A DNA stretch of 6,360 bases, taken from positions 319 through 6,678 of the forward strand of contig DOEX01000253.1 of assembly GCA_003532515.1 (NCBI GenBank), written 5' to 3'. Positions 4,394 through 6,360 of the stretch are shown here, in pieces. How positions within the stretch are numbered: position 1 is the stretch's first letter; each line of letters starts with the position of its first letter. The notes under the pieces were generated by a model, which saw nothing but the letters and a program-made list of their open reading frames with translations, was not told the origin of the DNA and did not search any database. The DNA comes from Anaerolineaceae bacterium. GTDB taxonomy: Bacteria; Chloroflexota; Anaerolineae; Anaerolineales; Anaerolineaceae. The translations under genes were made by a program, and so were the position numbers.

Positions 4394-5902
4394 TTAAATA
4401 AACCGTTCGCGAATTTCCGAGCTGACAAAATCGAGAATGGCTACGGTGATAGCAATGAACCAGATGGCAATGCCGGCAGAGCGGTAATCCAACAAGCGGA
4501 TCCACTGGATCAACAAGTAACCGATACCTCCACCGCCCACCATACCGATCACGGTGGACATACGCACATTGATGTCCCAGCGATAGATGGTAAAGGAAAC
4601 GAAGGGGGGTATGATCTGTGGGATAACCGCATACCAAACGGTCTGAAGCCAATTAGCACCGGTTGCCTGTATGGCTTCCACCGGTCCATGATCAATCGAT
4701 TCAATAGCTTCCGAATACAGTTTACCCAAGGCAGCGATGGAGTGCACAGTCAGCGCAAGGATGCCTGCAAACGGTCCTAACCCCACCGCAATGATGGCAA
4801 TGACCGCCCAAACCAGCGACTCGATCGATCGGATGATATTAAGGATCGTGCGAACCACCATGTATATTGTTTTAGTGAACCAGTTGGCTGACATCAGGTT
4901 GCGTGAGGCGATAAAACTAACCGGGATGGAAAGAATGACGCCAAAGATAGTGGACATCATCCCCAGAAAGATGGTTTCGATCATCTTTTCCACCGAGAGT
5001 TTCAGCTCTTCACTCAACACTGGTTCCCCTACCGCAGCGACCTGACGGGCTTCCACCTGCCAAATAGCGTATCCCTTGCCGCCTGTGGTTGGAATAACCC
5101 GGTACGGAATGACTACATCCAACTCAAAACTTCCGTTTTCATCAGTGACAACCTCGACATACTCACCGCCATAGCGATAGCGGAACTCGTTGCGCACCTG
5201 GTCCACCCACCAAATCTCAGTGTCATCATTGGGAGCAAAATTACCGCCAACCATCCTGAGTTTGGTGCCTTCTGCTCCTGCGATTTCAGAAAGATCGCCG
5301 CAGTCCGGCGTGACAATCACGTAAGGATCGCCTTCTTCCACCACCCGCTCCGGTACTTCCGCATTTTCATGACAGGGAATAACCACATCTGCGCTGCCGA
5401 TCAATAACTCTTCAGGATAATGCAGGGCTTTTTCCCAGGGCCAAAGCACGCGCATTAGCAGTGGTAATGAATTTTTACCGTCTCTTACCAATACCGCCGG
5501 TCTGATTTCACCAATCTGCCATCCTAAAATGAAGAACGAAACCAACACAACCGCCCACAACAGGAAAGAGTTCGGCTTGGTTACGGCAGCAGTTTTATAT
5601 GCGTCATAGGCGATCAAGAGGTAAAGCAAGACAAGAACAATCAGTATGATAAGCAGGATGGGTTGGAGCTGGATAGCCTTTTTGAACATGGCAGCAAAGC
5701 CGATTTCCCGCCTTGCCGCCTCATTGACGCGCCAGATCCATAAACCTGTCGCGGAAAGGAATACCATCAGCAACACCAACCCCTTACGAAACTGCCGCGC
5801 CAGCATGTGCCCCAAACCCGGTAGGATCAGGGAAATCAAACCCGCCAAGACAGGAGGAATTAGACTGTGTTTTTCTTCAACTGCTTGATCTTTTACGTTC
5901 AC
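4394..5902 (-). CDS. Phosphonate-type ABC transporter permease PhnE with N-terminal and inserted extra domains
   Basis: The product is 502 aa, while typical PhnE proteins are about 260-290. Residues 300-495 form the standard MetI-like permease core: LSVEKMIETIFLGMMSTIFG, then the EAA loop near 397-432 (SEAIESIDHGPVEAIQATG) and RWDINVRMSTVIGMVGGGGIG at 441-461. In front is a TM2-like membrane segment (PGLGHMLARQFRKGL, 28-42), with predicted helices near 15-31, 40-57, 81-100 and 112-130. Residues from about 165 to 285 look like an IPT/Ig-type beta-sandwich (GTKLRMVGGNFAPN at 212-225, VTDENGSFELDVVIP at 252-266), with Cys 177 and 201 as possible disulfide partners. The start is GTG 5902, overlapping the phnC stop as GTGA, with AGGAGGT 6 bases upstream. 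It should carry phosphonate, phosphite or a similar oxyanion across the membrane with PhnC. The substrate cannot be told from the sequence. Confidence 0.88.
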   Translation of the reverse strand: MNVKDQAVEEKHSLIPPVLAGLISLILPGLGHMLARQFRKGLVLLMVFLSATGLWIWRVNEAARREIGFAAMFKKAIQLQPILLIILIVLVLLYLLIAYDAYKTAAVTKPNSFLLWAVVLVSFFILGWQIGEIRPAVLVRDGKNSLPLLMRVLWPWEKALHYPEELLIGSADVVIPCHENAEVPERVVEEGDPYVIVTPDCGDLSEIAGAEGTKLRMVGGNFAPNDDTEIWWVDQVRNEFRYRYGGEYVEVVTDENGSFELDVVIPYRVIPTTGGKGYAIWQVEARQVAAVGEPVLSEELKLSVEKMIETIFLGMMSTIFGVILSIPVSFIASRNLMSANWFTKTIYMVVRTILNIIRSIESLVWAVIAIIAVGLGPFAGILALTVHSIAALGKLYSEAIESIDHGPVEAIQATGANWLQTVWYAVIPQIIPPFVSFTIYRWDINVRMSTVIGMVGGGGIGYLLIQWIRLLDYRSAGIAIWFIAITVAILDFVSSEIRERFI

Positions 5903-6360
5903 TCCGCCACCTCCTCCCCATCCGATACTGTTTCTTCTTCATCCGAAAGATCACCTGAGATGCCTCCCATGCGTTCGGCTTCTTCACCGTAGATGGTCTT
6001 GAATTCCGTGTCGGTCATGCGCATGATTTGTTTTTTGTTGCCCTGGTAGACTATACGACCTTCCCGTAAACCAATGACACTGGTGCTATAGCGCTGAACC
6101 AAGTCAAGATAGTGTAAGCTGCAGATGATTGTGATGCCGTCTTCTTTATTCAGACTCTCCAGATGCTGCAAGATCGAATGTGCCAAAACCGGATCCAGGC
6201 TGGCAACCGGTTCATCCGCCAGAATCAGTTCTGGTTCCTGCATCAACGCGCGGGCGATACCTACACGCTGCTGCTGTCCGCCGCTGAGTTCATCAGCGCG
6301 CTTGTTTGCCTGATCGGTAATACCCATTCGCCTCAAAGCGACTTCAGCACGTTTTTTATC
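5899..6360 (-). CDS. Phosphonate-type ABC transporter ATPase PhnC (5'-truncated by window edge)
   Basis: This is the C-terminal 153 codons of an ABC ATPase. The frame is open to the right edge, so the Walker A part and the start lie outside the window; the TTG at 6334-6336 is an internal Leu. Visible motifs are the signature LSGGQQQRVGIARAL, Walker B with LILADEPVASLD and the H-loop SLH, followed by the PhnC-typical IGLREGRIVYQG. The last 18 residues hold nine Asp/Glu and form an acidic tail beyond the usual PhnC end. The bases encoding this tail include the AGGAGGT ribosome binding site of phnE, and the two genes overlap by 4 bp, so they are surely co-translated. PhnC powers the PhnE channel from the cytoplasmic side. 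PhnD is not in the window and may lie upstream. Confidence 0.88.
   Translation of the reverse strand, partial: DKKRAEVALRRMGITDQANKRADELSGGQQQRVGIARALMQEPELILADEPVASLDPVLAHSILQHLESLNKEDGITIICSLHYLDLVQRYSTSVIGLREGRIVYQGNKKQIMRMTDTEFKTIYGEEAERMGGISGDLSDEEETVSDGEEVAE

Overview
The window looks like a bacterial chromosomal stretch of moderate GC content. The best guess for the host is a member of the Chloroflexota, probably Anaerolineae. This rests on the architecture of the phosphonate permease at the right end and on the mix of Firmicutes-like small accessory genes. It is inference only: there is no rRNA or other marker gene.

Left part (1-1044). Positions 1-439 hold no gene. They contain one degenerate copy of a small dispersed repeat (9-94), a pair of 28-nt direct repeats (142-169 and 219-246) and a possible promoter (375-400). 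Next comes a TipAS effector-binding domain (440/515-931) of the kind found at the C-terminus of MerR-type regulators. Its DNA-binding half is absent, and an in-frame amber codon replaces a tryptophan expected from the family, so it reads as a decaying pseudogene.

Centre-left (1045-2967). Three same-strand genes, probably one transcript, encode an alpha/alpha-toroid (terpenoid cyclase/prenyltransferase-like) protein, a cysteine-rich DUF3795-type protein and a DUF7000-type protein. None has a known function. All three have acceptable ribosome binding sites and look intact.

Centre (2968-3322). This is an intergenic stretch with a 158-bp non-coding element (3105-3262) bounded by 17-nt imperfect inverted repeats and related to the copy at the left end. 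A possible extended -10 promoter follows at its right edge.

Centre-right (3323-4378). Two overlapping genes encode homologous five-helix halves of a DUF318/ArsP_1-type permease, probably assembling into one transporter. A bidirectional hairpin terminator separates them from the convergent operon on the minus strand.

Right part (4394-6360, minus strand). This is the end of a phosphonate-type ABC transporter operon. The ATPase phnC runs off the right edge and overlaps by 4 bp a greatly enlarged phnE of 502 aa. That PhnE carries an added N-terminal membrane domain and an inserted beta-sandwich-like domain before a standard PhnE permease core. The binding protein PhnD is not in the window and may lie beyond the right edge.
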